Below, in pieces: positions 32,846-41,521 of a DNA stretch of 64,000 nucleotides. The translations under genes and the position numbers were made by a program. The stretch is from Natronospira bacteriovora. GTDB lineage: Bacteria > Pseudomonadota > Gammaproteobacteria > Natronospirales > Natronospiraceae. Location: contig NZ_JAVDDT010000003.1 of assembly GCF_030848495.1 (NCBI RefSeq), positions 248,001 through 312,000 of the forward strand, read 5' to 3'. The notes below the pieces were generated by a model. That model was not told the origin of the DNA and ran no database searches. It saw only the letters and a program-made list of their open reading frames with translations. How positions within the stretch are numbered: position 1 is the stretch's first letter; every line of letters begins with the position of its first letter.

Positions 32846-33760
32846 ATGATGGGTCATCACCACCACGGTGACAGTCGACAATCCGCCACGCCTTTCCTCA
32901 TCGGCATTGTCATCACCCTGAGCTTTGCCATTGTCGAATTCACGTTCGGCTGGATCGCCGGCTCACTGGCCCTGATGGGCGATGCCGCTCATATGGCCTC
33001 GGATTCCTTCGCCCTGGCCCTGGCTGGCGGTGCGGCCTGGCTGGCGCAGCGTCCGGCCAGCAAGATCCACACCTTCGGTCTGGGCCGGGCCGAAGTACTG
33101 GCCGCCATGATCAATGCCACCGTGTTGATGGTCATTGTCGGCGCCCTCGGCCTGGCGGCCATTCAGCGCCTGCTGGAACCGCGGCCGGTGGAAGGCAATA
33201 TCGTCTTCATCGTCGGCTCCATCGGCCTGATGCTCAATCTGGCACTGGCGCTGGTGCTCATGCGCGGCGAACGAACCCTCAACAAGCGCGGTGCCCTGCT
33301 GCATGTCATCGGTGATCTGCTGGGCTCAGTGGCCGCCATCAGTGCCGGTCTGATCATTGTCCTGACCGGATGGACGCCGATTGACCCCCTGCTCACCCTG
33401 TTCATCTGCGCATTGATTCTGGTGGCGGCATTGCGACTGCTGCGCGACGCCGGCCATATCGTCATGGAAGGTGTGCCCCGGCATCTGGACGTGGAGGAAG
33501 TGGGCCAGGCCATGGCCACCGTGGACGGGGTGGAGTCGGTGCACGACCTGCATATATGGGCGCTGTCCTCCACCCAGACGGCCCTGTCGGCCCATGTCCT
33601 GCTCCGGGACATCAACGACTGGCCGGGTGTTCACTGGGCACTGGAACGGCAACTGCGGGAAACGTTCGGGATCGAGCACGCCACCCTGCAGCCCGAACGC
33701 GCCATCCTGGGCGCCACCCGCATCGAGGATCTGAAGCGGAATCAGGGAAACCCGGATTAA
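32846..33760 (+). CDS. Cation diffusion facilitator (CDF) metal efflux protein
   Basis: 304 residues. Starts with a His-rich MMGHHHHGDS, then six transmembrane helices; metal-site motifs ALMGDAAHMASD in TM2 and HVIGDLLGSVAA in TM5 match the HxxxD/HD pattern of zinc transporters of the CzcD/ZitB type. The C-terminal cytoplasmic domain (DGVESVHDLHIWALSSTQTALSAHV) is intact. Exports zinc or a similar divalent metal. GGAGG precedes the ATG at 32846; ATG 32849 is also possible. Confidence 0.92.
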   Translation: MMGHHHHGDSRQSATPFLIGIVITLSFAIVEFTFGWIAGSLALMGDAAHMASDSFALALAGGAAWLAQRPASKIHTFGLGRAEVLAAMINATVLMVIVGALGLAAIQRLLEPRPVEGNIVFIVGSIGLMLNLALALVLMRGERTLNKRGALLHVIGDLLGSVAAISAGLIIVLTGWTPIDPLLTLFICALILVAALRLLRDAGHIVMEGVPRHLDVEEVGQAMATVDGVESVHDLHIWALSSTQTALSAHVLLRDINDWPGVHWALERQLRETFGIEHATLQPERAILGATRIEDLKRNQGNPD

Positions 33761-33806
33761 GGAACCTCTGATTGCTCCGGGAACCGACAACAAAAAAGCC
33801 CCTTCG

Positions 33807-33990
33807 GGGAAAGCGGGGAGGAAATTTGGGCGTGGTTGCCGGGGCGGGTCTTGGTGGCCCTGCCCAGAACACGCCGTGAATACGTCCCTGTAGGCTCGAG
33901 GGAAACATCCCTGTTTCCCACGGTTCTGGGCAGGGCCACCAAGACCCTTTCCAGAGCGGTGATTCGTCGGGTTGGTGGGGGCGTGCCCGG
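33807..33990. repeat. Dispersed palindromic intergenic element, copy 3
   Basis: About 184 bp sharing the GGGTCTTGGTGGCCCTG...AGAAC arm, its complementary arm and the TTTCCAGAGCGGTGATTCGT end with copies 2 and 4. Unlike copy 2 the apical part holds an inserted segment reading GTGAATACGTCCCTGTAGGC, shared with copy 4. Both arms carry the same CTGACC to CTGCCC change (CTGCCCAGAAC with GTTCTGGGCAG), a compensatory change keeping the stem paired. Just before it, 33792-33810 has a small hairpin (CCCC/GGGG) with six A, a possible minus-strand terminator. Confidence 0.85.
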
Positions 33991-34006
33991 AAGCGTAAGG
34001 GGAACC

Positions 34007-34034
34007 AAAAAAGCCCCTGGCGAAGCAGGGGCTT
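34007..34034 (-). terminator. Intrinsic terminator of the small membrane-protein gene
   Basis: AAGCCCCTG (34011-34019) pairs with CAGGGGCTT (34026-34034); on the minus strand the stem is followed by six T. Lies 22 bp beyond the stop of the 34057-34314 gene. Confidence 0.85.
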
Positions 34035-34056
34035 GAATGCAGTTTACGGGCAATGA

Positions 34057-34314
34057 TCAGCGTGGCATGGCGTAGAGAATCATGCCCGGCAGGGCCACGC
34101 CAAAACCGAGACCCGCCCCGATGACGAAAGAGAAGCCCGGTGTCAGAGGGGGCCAGTTGACGGTATTCACCAGTACTTCCACCCCGGTGCCCAGCACCAG
34201 CAGAACGACACCGGCACGGCCCAGGCGGCGCACCCAGAGCTGCTCACTCCGCCAACCGGCGATGGCGAAGGCGATGATGGCCCCAAGGGCGATAACAGCC
34301 AGAAATGCAGTCAT
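34057..34314 (-). CDS. Hypothetical small membrane protein
   Basis: 85 residues with an N-terminal membrane segment (3-21), a second around 35-50 and a third around 62-82, and a short basic loop WRSEQLWVRRLGRAG between the first two. No family recognised. It has its own terminator and a GGAGTAAG-like site before the ATG, which supports it being real. Stands alone between the CDF gene and the peptidase lipoprotein. Confidence 0.6.
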   Translation of the reverse strand: MTAFLAVIALGAIIAFAIAGWRSEQLWVRRLGRAGVVLLVLGTGVEVLVNTVNWPPLTPGFSFVIGAGLGFGVALPGMILYAMPR

Positions 34315-34403
34315 GCGTCTTACTCCAGGTTGAACAAGACCACCGAGAAGGTTTGGCCACCACAGAATGGGCAGATAATCCCAACTCGTAAAGTCTATAC
34401 GTT

Positions 34404-36062
34404 TCAGTGCAGGCCTGCCACCTCCGGGCCCTGCTCGAAAATCACGTCCACCGGAATGCCGGCTTCTTCAAGACGTTGCAGATCCCCTTCCAAGGTGGGC
34501 CCAATCCGGCCCAGAGCGGCAATGAGTTCGTCCGCCCGACGATAGTCGCCATCACCCTGAATCATGAGAATGTCCTGGGCCAGAGCCGTCACGGCATCCC
34601 GCATGGCCTCGAAATTGACACGGTACAGGCCGCTCTCCTCGTCCCTTTCGAAAGCGCCCATCTCCTCGAAGGTATTGAAGGCAATCATGTTGGCTCGCCC
34701 GTGGGCACTGTCCGCCCCGAAACGGGTGGAGCGGAAAATGCTGGCCATGAAGGTAACGTAGTAGTCCTGCAGGCTGGCGTCATCCAGCCGGCCGTCCATG
34801 AGCAGCTCGGTGATCATGTGCAGACCGAGGATATCCGCCTTGGCCTCTTCCAGGGCGGCGGCATGTTCCTGCAGGGCCTGACGCACCGTGGTCTCCCCAT
34901 CCAGGGTGAAGTTGAGACCCAGGCCATGGGCCACTTCATGGAACATGACATTGCCGAAGAAGGCATCGAAGATCACGTGCTCGCGCTGATCCGGAACGAT
35001 CAGGGTGTCGGCGATGGGCACCACGATCTTGTCGAACTTGGCCTGCATGGCATTGCGGATCTGCAGGCGGCGAGTACCCTGCTCCTGCTGCACCCGCTCG
35101 TCGTTGGGCAGATTGATGGCAATGGTCTTGGCCCCGGCATTGGCATCACCGGAATAGTAGATGGCGTCATAGGCCCCGAGGTCCGCATCCGTGCCCGGGC
35201 TTTCCTGCCGGTACTCGGGCGGCACCGGCAGGCCGGCCTGGAGATCGGGCAGGTAGTCGGCAAAGCGCTGCAGGCGTTCACTCCACTCCCGGTCACGGAT
35301 CAGCACGAAGGCCTCGAAAGCGGCCTTGTTGCCGAACAGGCGGTCCTCATAGGTTTCAATGGGTCCGACCACGAACTCGATGTCGTTGTCGCGCATGGTC
35401 ATCCAGGCCACATCCGAGGGATAGTACTCATCCGTTTCAAAGGCCTCGGCACGGGCCAGAAGGTAATCGCGAAAGCCATCGTACTCGGCCAGCTCAGCCG
35501 CCTCGCGCATCAATTGCGCCGCCCGCTGCAGTTCCCCGGCGAAATACTCGCTGTAGGGAATGGTCACCAGCCGGCCAGTTTCATCACGGCGAATCATGGT
35601 GTAGAGACTGTCCTTGCCCTGCAGGTCCGCCGCCTGGAACTCCTCGCGACTCATGTCACGGGGATAGTAATTGGCGCCCCGCGGACGTTCGCCCACCTCC
35701 GGCACGAAGGGCCGACCGCCGCCAAGTCGATCCCAGGGGCCGTAGTTGATCTCGGCAAAACGGCGCACGGCCTCGTTGTCGATACGGGCCATCAGGGCCT
35801 CGCGGTCACCCCAGGCCTGCACCCAGAACAGATCGTCCATGATGTCGCCGATCTCCATCAGGATCAGCAGCATGTCCCGCTGATTGTCCGTCAGATGATC
35901 CAGGCCGGTCTCAAGGCGATAGGGCGCATAGATGGATACCCGATCCTCGGCATACTCGGTCTTCTGGGTGGCCGGATCCAGGGCTTCTTCACGGTCCCGC
36001 TCGCAGCCTCCAAGGGCCAGCAGGGCCGACAACAGCGTCAGAATGGCAATACGCGGATACAT
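34404..36062 (-). CDS. M49-like (dipeptidyl-peptidase III family) metallopeptidase lipoprotein
   Basis: 552 residues. Lipoprotein signal with lipobox LGGC (Cys20). The zinc site reads HEVAHGLG at 375-382 with a downstream EEAKAD (405-410), matching the order HExxxH/EExxAD of the DPP III family except that the first motif is the five-residue HExxH seen in some bacterial members. It would act as a periplasmic or outer-membrane peptidase. Start at MYPRIA after GGGGGA; the longer frame adds nothing. Next gene upstream is an FKBP lipoprotein (31-bp gap), likely co-transcribed. Confidence 0.82.
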   Translation of the reverse strand: MYPRIAILTLLSALLALGGCERDREEALDPATQKTEYAEDRVSIYAPYRLETGLDHLTDNQRDMLLILMEIGDIMDDLFWVQAWGDREALMARIDNEAVRRFAEINYGPWDRLGGGRPFVPEVGERPRGANYYPRDMSREEFQAADLQGKDSLYTMIRRDETGRLVTIPYSEYFAGELQRAAQLMREAAELAEYDGFRDYLLARAEAFETDEYYPSDVAWMTMRDNDIEFVVGPIETYEDRLFGNKAAFEAFVLIRDREWSERLQRFADYLPDLQAGLPVPPEYRQESPGTDADLGAYDAIYYSGDANAGAKTIAINLPNDERVQQEQGTRRLQIRNAMQAKFDKIVVPIADTLIVPDQREHVIFDAFFGNVMFHEVAHGLGLNFTLDGETTVRQALQEHAAALEEAKADILGLHMITELLMDGRLDDASLQDYYVTFMASIFRSTRFGADSAHGRANMIAFNTFEEMGAFERDEESGLYRVNFEAMRDAVTALAQDILMIQGDGDYRRADELIAALGRIGPTLEGDLQRLEEAGIPVDVIFEQGPEVAGLH

Positions 36063-36093
36063 GTCACTTCCCCCATTGATCGCTTCGGGCGCC

Positions 36094-36597
36094 TCAGCGA
36101 CGCGCAGCGTCATCATCGAGAATTTCGATCAGCTCAACATCAAAAACCAGCATGCCCTGGGGCGCACCGGGACGATCCGTGCGGCCGTCATAGGCCAGCT
36201 CACCGGGTATCCAGAAGCGGAAGGTATCGCCTTCGGTCATGAGCTGGATGCCTTCCACCCAGCCCTCGATCAGGCGCCCCAGGGGAAACACGGCAGGCTC
36301 ACCCCGCACCACGCTGCTGTCGAACATCTCGCCGTCGGTGGTCCAGCCGGAATAATGCACCTTGATGCGGTCCTGCGGCCGTGGATGCACTTCGCCCGGT
36401 CCCTCGCGAAGCACGACCCAGGCCAGACCGGATTCGGAACGCTCCGCCTCCGCCGGCGGCTCCGACACATTCTCCGGCACGGCCGGCACGGCTGCCCCGT
36501 TCTCTTCCGGCTCGGCTTCCGCGACGTCATCGCGTTCGCAGCCGGTGATCAGAAACAGCGACAGAAACAGGCACGGCAAAAGAATTGCTGCTCGCAT
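36094..36597 (-). CDS. FKBP-type peptidyl-prolyl isomerase lipoprotein
   Basis: 167 residues. Lipoprotein signal MRAAILLPCLFLSLFLITGC, an acidic Pro/Glu-rich linker, then an FKBP domain: RIKVHYSGWTTDGEMFDSSVVRGEPAVFPLGRLIEGWVEGIQLMTEGDTFRFWIPGELAYDGR..PGAPQGMLVFDVELIEI. A periplasmic folding helper. Upstream of the M49-like peptidase on the same strand. Confidence 0.92.
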   Translation of the reverse strand: MRAAILLPCLFLSLFLITGCERDDVAEAEPEENGAAVPAVPENVSEPPAEAERSESGLAWVVLREGPGEVHPRPQDRIKVHYSGWTTDGEMFDSSVVRGEPAVFPLGRLIEGWVEGIQLMTEGDTFRFWIPGELAYDGRTDRPGAPQGMLVFDVELIEILDDDAARR

Positions 36598-36674
36598 GTG
36601 GACACTCCCGGTCATCGTCAATGGCGGACAAAATACCGCGAATCATCCCAAATGCGAAATCCGGGCCGGGGTTC

Positions 36675-37733
36675 TCAGGCCGGAGCACCGAGACCGAGGG
36701 TCTGATCCAGCCCCAGGGACAGGTTCATGTTCTGGAGCGCCTGCCCCGCCATGCCCTTGATGAGGTTGTCCAGGGCCACCATGACCGCCACCTGCTGTCC
36801 CGAGACAGCCACGCCCACATCACAGGCATTGCTGCCAACCACGTGATGGATCCGTGGCGAGCTCTCCACCGGGCGGACAAAGGGCTGATCCGCCAGGGCT
36901 CTGGCGTAATGATCGCGGATACCCCGGGCGGTGGATGCGGACACCCGGGCCTGCAGGGTGATGAAGATCCCCCGCACCAGGGGAGCGGAATGGGGCACGA
37001 AGGCCAGCTCGCAGTCCTCGCCACCGACATCCGCCAGCCCCTGGCGGACTTCCGCGGCATGCTGATGGGTCAGCATCCGGTAGGCACGGAAATCGCCGGC
37101 CCGCTCCGGATGGTGGGTATTGGGCGAGGCATGCACACCGGAACCCGAGGAGCCCGTCACACCATTGATCGCAACCCAGTCCGGCCGTTCCATTTCCAGC
37201 AGCGGCCGCAGCCCGAGCTGAATGGCCGTGGCGAAGCAGCCGGGATTGGCAATGCGCCGGGCATGGGCAAGACGGTCGGCGTGATGCTCGCTGAGACCAT
37301 AGACCCAGCCCGGCAGTGAGGCCGGACAGGCATGGGCCGCACCATAGGCACGCTGGTAGCTGTCGGCATCGGGCAGGCGAAAGTCACCGGAAAGGTCGAT
37401 GACCGTGATCCGCTGCGTCAGGCCGTGGGCCCGGAACGCCCGCTCCAGTTCCGGCCACTGTTCCGCCAACCTCCCGTTGGGCTGAGCCGAAAACAACACC
37501 GGGCGGGCACTGCGGGCCAGAGCGGACCAGTCCGCCCGGCCTTCAAAGCGGCCCTGGATGAAGCCCCGGAAGCGGGGATGGGCCGCATGCCAGGGCTGGC
37601 CTTGATGGGAGCGGGAAACCGCCTGCACCCGGCCCACGGCCGGATGGCCATCCAGCAGGCGCAGCAGCTCGCCGCCGCCATAACCGGCCGCGCCCAGTAT
37701 CAGCGCGTGAACCCCCTGATCGACACTACTCAT
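36675..37733 (-). CDS. argC: N-acyl-gamma-glutamyl-phosphate reductase
   Basis: 352 residues. Third step of arginine synthesis. N-terminal ALILGAAGYGGGELLRLLDGHP NADP-binding motif, catalytic cysteine in ANPGCFATAIQLGLRPLL, and the histidine in VPHSAPLVRGIF. Start ATG 37731-37733 after GGAGG. Last gene of the operon, 22 bp after the NTPase gene. The acyl group it accepts (acetyl or succinyl) is in question given the transcarbamylase. Confidence 0.94.
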   Translation of the reverse strand: MSSVDQGVHALILGAAGYGGGELLRLLDGHPAVGRVQAVSRSHQGQPWHAAHPRFRGFIQGRFEGRADWSALARSARPVLFSAQPNGRLAEQWPELERAFRAHGLTQRITVIDLSGDFRLPDADSYQRAYGAAHACPASLPGWVYGLSEHHADRLAHARRIANPGCFATAIQLGLRPLLEMERPDWVAINGVTGSSGSGVHASPNTHHPERAGDFRAYRMLTHQHAAEVRQGLADVGGEDCELAFVPHSAPLVRGIFITLQARVSASTARGIRDHYARALADQPFVRPVESSPRIHHVVGSNACDVGVAVSGQQVAVMVALDNLIKGMAGQALQNMNLSLGLDQTLGLGAPA

Positions 37734-37755
37734 TGGCGGGCCTCCGGGCAGACCA

Positions 37756-38820
37756 TCAGGCAACACGACGTTGCCCGGGCTGATGGCGGGCAATGAGAGA
37801 CTTGACCCGTTCAATCAGGCCAGGCGCATCCCGGCGCGCATTGTGCGCCGCCACGCCGACTTCATCGCGGATGAAACGCAGGCCCACCGCGTTGTCGGTG
37901 GCCGGCCCGGTGATCACGTCCACCGCCAGACCGAAACGCGCCTTGAGATAGTGAACCCCGCCGGCCACACCCACCGGGTCATTGGCACAGAACACGAAGG
38001 CGGCACACAGGGACTGCAGTTCCGGGTCTTCCAGAATCGCCTGCACTCCGTATTCGCCCATGACCCCGTCGCCGGTCTCCGCCACGATGACATCGGGCGA
38101 ATGCCGGCCCAGGGCGGCAAAGATGCGGTGGCTGAGCGCGGCCGCATTGGCCGGTGTTGTCCCGGTGGCACCGGCATCGGTGAAATCGCTCACCCACTCC
38201 GCACCGTAGTCACGCATCTCCAGGATGTCGCGCAGGGCCGAGATGCCGGTGAGCTTGCAACCGGCCACACGCAGACCGGATTGCCGCAGCCCCTTGATCA
38301 GGCGGGTGGCCGCCGCGGTCTTGCCCGAGTTCATGCAGGTACCGGCCACGAACACCACCGGGCAACGGGGCAGCGAGGTTCCGCTGGCGACGGCGTGATC
38401 CTGAACCCGGGCCGCCACGCCCCGGCGGGAACCGAACTCCGGGTAGACCATCACCTGACCCAGCACTTCCAGTTCGAAGGGTGGGCCCACTTCCGGATTG
38501 TGTGACAGGCAATGGCCGATCACACCACCCAGGTTCAGCAGCTGCAGGCGGTCACCCACTGCCACCTTTTCGGGCATGACCCCTTCGTAGCCGTGCAGGG
38601 CTTTGCGATGACCAAGGGCCCCCACGATGAGGTCACCGCTGTTGACCCGGTTGAGCCGGCCGAAAACGTCCTCCAGAGTGTTATAGGCGTTCTTGTCATT
38701 CAGCACCCGGGCCGCGATCACCGAGCCTGGCACCACCTCCATGTCGGGTGACAGGGTCAGTGCCCGGTCAAGGGGGATCTGCCGGGTGACCGAGGCAATC
38801 TTGTCCACCTGAATTCTCAT
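37756..38820 (-). CDS. P-loop NTPase of unknown function in the arginine operon (DUF1611-like)
   Basis: 354 residues. The C-terminal half is a SIMIBI-type P-loop NTPase: VVFVAGTCMNSGKTAAATRLIKGL (Walker A GTCMNSGKT), VAGCKLTG, and VIVAETGDGVMGEYG, resembling MobB/BioD/DUF1611 proteins. The N-terminal 150 residues form a separate domain (VGALGHRKALHGYEGVMPEKVAVGDRL). The ATG overlaps the argG stop by four bases and argC follows at 22 bp, so it is embedded in the operon. No arginine-pathway step is known to need such a protein. It might act in carbamoyl or acyl transfer, regulation or an amino-acid ligation; this is speculation. Confidence 0.75.
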   Translation of the reverse strand: MRIQVDKIASVTRQIPLDRALTLSPDMEVVPGSVIAARVLNDKNAYNTLEDVFGRLNRVNSGDLIVGALGHRKALHGYEGVMPEKVAVGDRLQLLNLGGVIGHCLSHNPEVGPPFELEVLGQVMVYPEFGSRRGVAARVQDHAVASGTSLPRCPVVFVAGTCMNSGKTAAATRLIKGLRQSGLRVAGCKLTGISALRDILEMRDYGAEWVSDFTDAGATGTTPANAAALSHRIFAALGRHSPDVIVAETGDGVMGEYGVQAILEDPELQSLCAAFVFCANDPVGVAGGVHYLKARFGLAVDVITGPATDNAVGLRFIRDEVGVAAHNARRDAPGLIERVKSLIARHQPGQRRVA

Positions 38821-40064
38821 GAACCACCCCCGACAGTCGCGGCCGCAGGGGCCGAATCGTTCCTGCCTTCCCGGTGCACCTGCCCGGACAGGCGCTGGCC
38901 CACCGCGAACACGCGGGCAAATCCGCGGGCATCGGCGCCATCCCAGAGATGGTTGGCCTCGCCATAGGCGGCCGCACGGCTGTCCATCAGGGAATGGGGT
39001 GAGCGAACACCGAGCACCGACAGTGCCCTCGGATACAGGCGCAGGCGGACCTCGCCGCTGACCGTTTTCTGGCTGGCCTCGAGAAAGGCCTCCAGATTCC
39101 CGACCAATGGGTCGAAGGCCTGCCCCTCGTGAATGAGGCTGCCGTAGAGATCCCCCAGCTGAGCCTTCCAGAACAGCTGGCGTCCGGACAACAGCAGCTT
39201 TTCCAGCTCCCGATGCCCGGTGATCAGCAGCTGGGCGGCGCCGGCCTCGAAGCCGACCCGGCCCTTGATGCCGAGTATGGTGTCACCCAGATGCACGCCT
39301 CGGCCGATACCGAAATGGGCGGCCAGATCATTGAGACGCTCGATCAGCGGCACCGGCTCAAGCGACTCGCCATCCAGCATCACGGGGATGCCCTGTTCGA
39401 AGGTAATACACAGTTCACGGCTTTCATCGCTGGCGGCCGCCGGGGGTCCGGAGGGAAAGGCCGATTCCGGCAGTTCGCTCCAGCCGTCCAGGGTTTCGGC
39501 CCCGCCCACGGTGGTGCCCCAGAGACCGGCATTGACCGAGTAGCGGCCGGTGGCCGGGGGAATCACCACGCCGTGGCGGGCCAGGTAGGCCACTTCCTGT
39601 TCACGGGAAAGGCCCTGATCGCGAATGGGGGTAATCACCGCCAGCCCCGGGGCCAGTACCTGGAAGGCCACATCGAAACGGATCTGGTCGTTGCCGGCCC
39701 CGGTGGAACCATGGGCCAAGGCGTCGGCACCGATGGCCAGGGCGTGACGGGCAACCGCCTCCGCCTGGCAGGCCCGCTCGGCGGAAACACACAGGGGGTA
39801 GCTGGCGCCCCGCAGCACATTGCCGTAGATCAGGTAGCGCAGAAAGCGATCGAAGAGCGGCCGGCGGGCGTCGATCACCGAATGCCCGGCCACGTCGGCA
39901 TGCCGGGCGGCCGCCTCGATACGCGCCAGTTCGGCTGCATCGAAGCCGCCGGTATCCACGGTGACGGTGTGCACTTCCCAGCCCTGCTCCTTCAGCCACA
40001 GGGCGCAGTAGGTGGTGTCCAGCCCGCCGGAATAGGCGAGCACGATCTTGCCTCTGGATTGCAT
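38817..40064 (-). CDS. argG: Argininosuccinate synthase
   Basis: 415 residues. VLAYSGGLDTTYCALWLKEQGWEVHTVTVDTGG is the PP-loop; AHGSTGAGNDQIRFD the citrulline/aspartate site. The sequence style (SGGLDTTYC) is nearer to the Xanthomonas/Bacteroidetes ArgG type used with acyl-citrulline pathways than to E. coli ArgG. Start at MQSRGK. 56 bp downstream of argH, overlapping the NTPase gene. Confidence 0.94.
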   Translation of the reverse strand: MQSRGKIVLAYSGGLDTTYCALWLKEQGWEVHTVTVDTGGFDAAELARIEAAARHADVAGHSVIDARRPLFDRFLRYLIYGNVLRGASYPLCVSAERACQAEAVARHALAIGADALAHGSTGAGNDQIRFDVAFQVLAPGLAVITPIRDQGLSREQEVAYLARHGVVIPPATGRYSVNAGLWGTTVGGAETLDGWSELPESAFPSGPPAAASDESRELCITFEQGIPVMLDGESLEPVPLIERLNDLAAHFGIGRGVHLGDTILGIKGRVGFEAGAAQLLITGHRELEKLLLSGRQLFWKAQLGDLYGSLIHEGQAFDPLVGNLEAFLEASQKTVSGEVRLRLYPRALSVLGVRSPHSLMDSRAAAYGEANHLWDGADARGFARVFAVGQRLSGQVHREGRNDSAPAAATVGGGS

Positions 40065-40120
40065 GAAAGGCGTCCTCACAATGGTTTGCCTGAATTCGTT
40101 TGCGCCGGGTGCGCCTGCCC

Positions 40121-41521
40121 TCAGCGCGGGATCTGCCACAGGGCCGACAGCGTGCGCTGCTGGCGACGCTGCTGATGCCCAAGCCATTCCCGTCGGCCGG
40201 CCAGCTCGGCCTCCAGGGCGGAGATGCCGAGCTGTTGGAGACTGCCCGTGTGGGCACCGCCCAGGGTTCCGCGATCGGGATTGAAGTCGCCCGCCAGCAG
40301 CTCGCTCGCCACCTCGCCATAGGCGTCGCGGAAGGCCATGCCATCGGCTGCCCGGTGACAGGCCTCATGGGCCGCGTACAGCTCATTCACATCGGCCGCC
40401 GCAAGGCGATCGGGACAGGGGCGCACGGACGGCACCAGGCGGTTCATGACCTGGAATAGCTCCCCCGCCCGGCTGATGCCGCGCAGCAGCGGTGCCTTGA
40501 GCAACTGGCTGTCCCGGTGGTAGCTGGAGGGCAGCCCGGCGGCGATGTGCTCCAGCTGGCCTGCCAGGCCCCGCAGTTCCCCGCAACGGCCACGGGCCAG
40601 CTCCACCACATCCGGATTGCGCTTCTGCGGCATGATCGAGGATCCCGTGGTGAAGGCATCCGGAAGACGCAGAAATCCGTACTCCTCGGTGCTGAACAGG
40701 GCAAGGTCCCAGAGATACTTCTCCAGGATGCCGGCCACCGAGGCCAGCCACTGCAGGACCGCCAGTTCATGCCGGCCACGGCTGTTGTTCACGTCCACCG
40801 GGTTACGCTGCAGCCGGCGGAAACCGAGTACCCGGGCGCTGTACTCCCGGTCAATGGCCAGGGGCACGCCGAAGCCGGCCGCGGCACCCAGGGGGCAGCG
40901 ATCCAGCCGCCGGTACAGACCCTCCAGGGTCTCCAGCTCCTCGTTCAGGCCTTCGGCAAAGGCCAGGGCCCACTGGGCCAGGCTGGAGGGCATGGCCCGG
41001 CGCATATGGGTATAGCCGGGCAGGAAAACCGACAGGTGGGAACCGGCGAACTGGCTGAAATGCCCGGCCAGGGTTGCCAGTTGCTGGCCGGTACCAAGCA
41101 GGGCGTCACGCAGATAGAGGCGCACGGCCAGGATCACCTGATCGTTGCGCGAACGGCCCAGGTGCACGCGCCGGCCGGCCGGTCCGGCGCGCTGGATCAG
41201 CGCCTGCTCAAGAGCGGTATGCCCGTCCTCCTGCGTGGGCTGAATGACAAGCTCCCCGGACAGAGCCTCGCCGTGCAGTGTCTCCAGGGCCGCCAGCAGG
41301 GCCGCGGCGTCCTCGCCCGGCATCAGTCCGGTGGCGGCGAGCATGCGCACATGCCCGGCGCTGCCGACGATGTCCCAGGGCAGGATGCGGCTGTCCAGCA
41401 GGGGGTCTTCATCCACGGTGAAGCGGTGGATTTCCGCATCCAGTGGCAGACCCTTGGCCCACAGCAGATCCGCCGCCTTCGTCTCCTCGCCTTCGCGTGT
41501 CCGCATGGGTTCAACCGGCAT
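40121..41521 (-). CDS. argH: Argininosuccinate lyase
   Basis: 466 residues. Signature GSSIMPQKRNPDVVELARGR of the fumarase/aspartase superfamily, HLGRSRNDQV substrate loop, and QEDGHTALEQAL. Final step yielding arginine and fumarate. I start at MPVEPM (41519-41521), overlapping argB by 11 bases. Confidence 0.94.
   Translation of the reverse strand: MPVEPMRTREGEETKAADLLWAKGLPLDAEIHRFTVDEDPLLDSRILPWDIVGSAGHVRMLAATGLMPGEDAAALLAALETLHGEALSGELVIQPTQEDGHTALEQALIQRAGPAGRRVHLGRSRNDQVILAVRLYLRDALLGTGQQLATLAGHFSQFAGSHLSVFLPGYTHMRRAMPSSLAQWALAFAEGLNEELETLEGLYRRLDRCPLGAAAGFGVPLAIDREYSARVLGFRRLQRNPVDVNNSRGRHELAVLQWLASVAGILEKYLWDLALFSTEEYGFLRLPDAFTTGSSIMPQKRNPDVVELARGRCGELRGLAGQLEHIAAGLPSSYHRDSQLLKAPLLRGISRAGELFQVMNRLVPSVRPCPDRLAAADVNELYAAHEACHRAADGMAFRDAYGEVASELLAGDFNPDRGTLGGAHTGSLQQLGISALEAELAGRREWLGHQQRRQQRTLSALWQIPR

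Noticed and set aside
34407-36242. 611-residue plus-strand frame opposite the M49-like gene
   Set aside because: The minus frame has a lipobox and a zinc site; the plus frame has neither, and spans two minus-strand genes.
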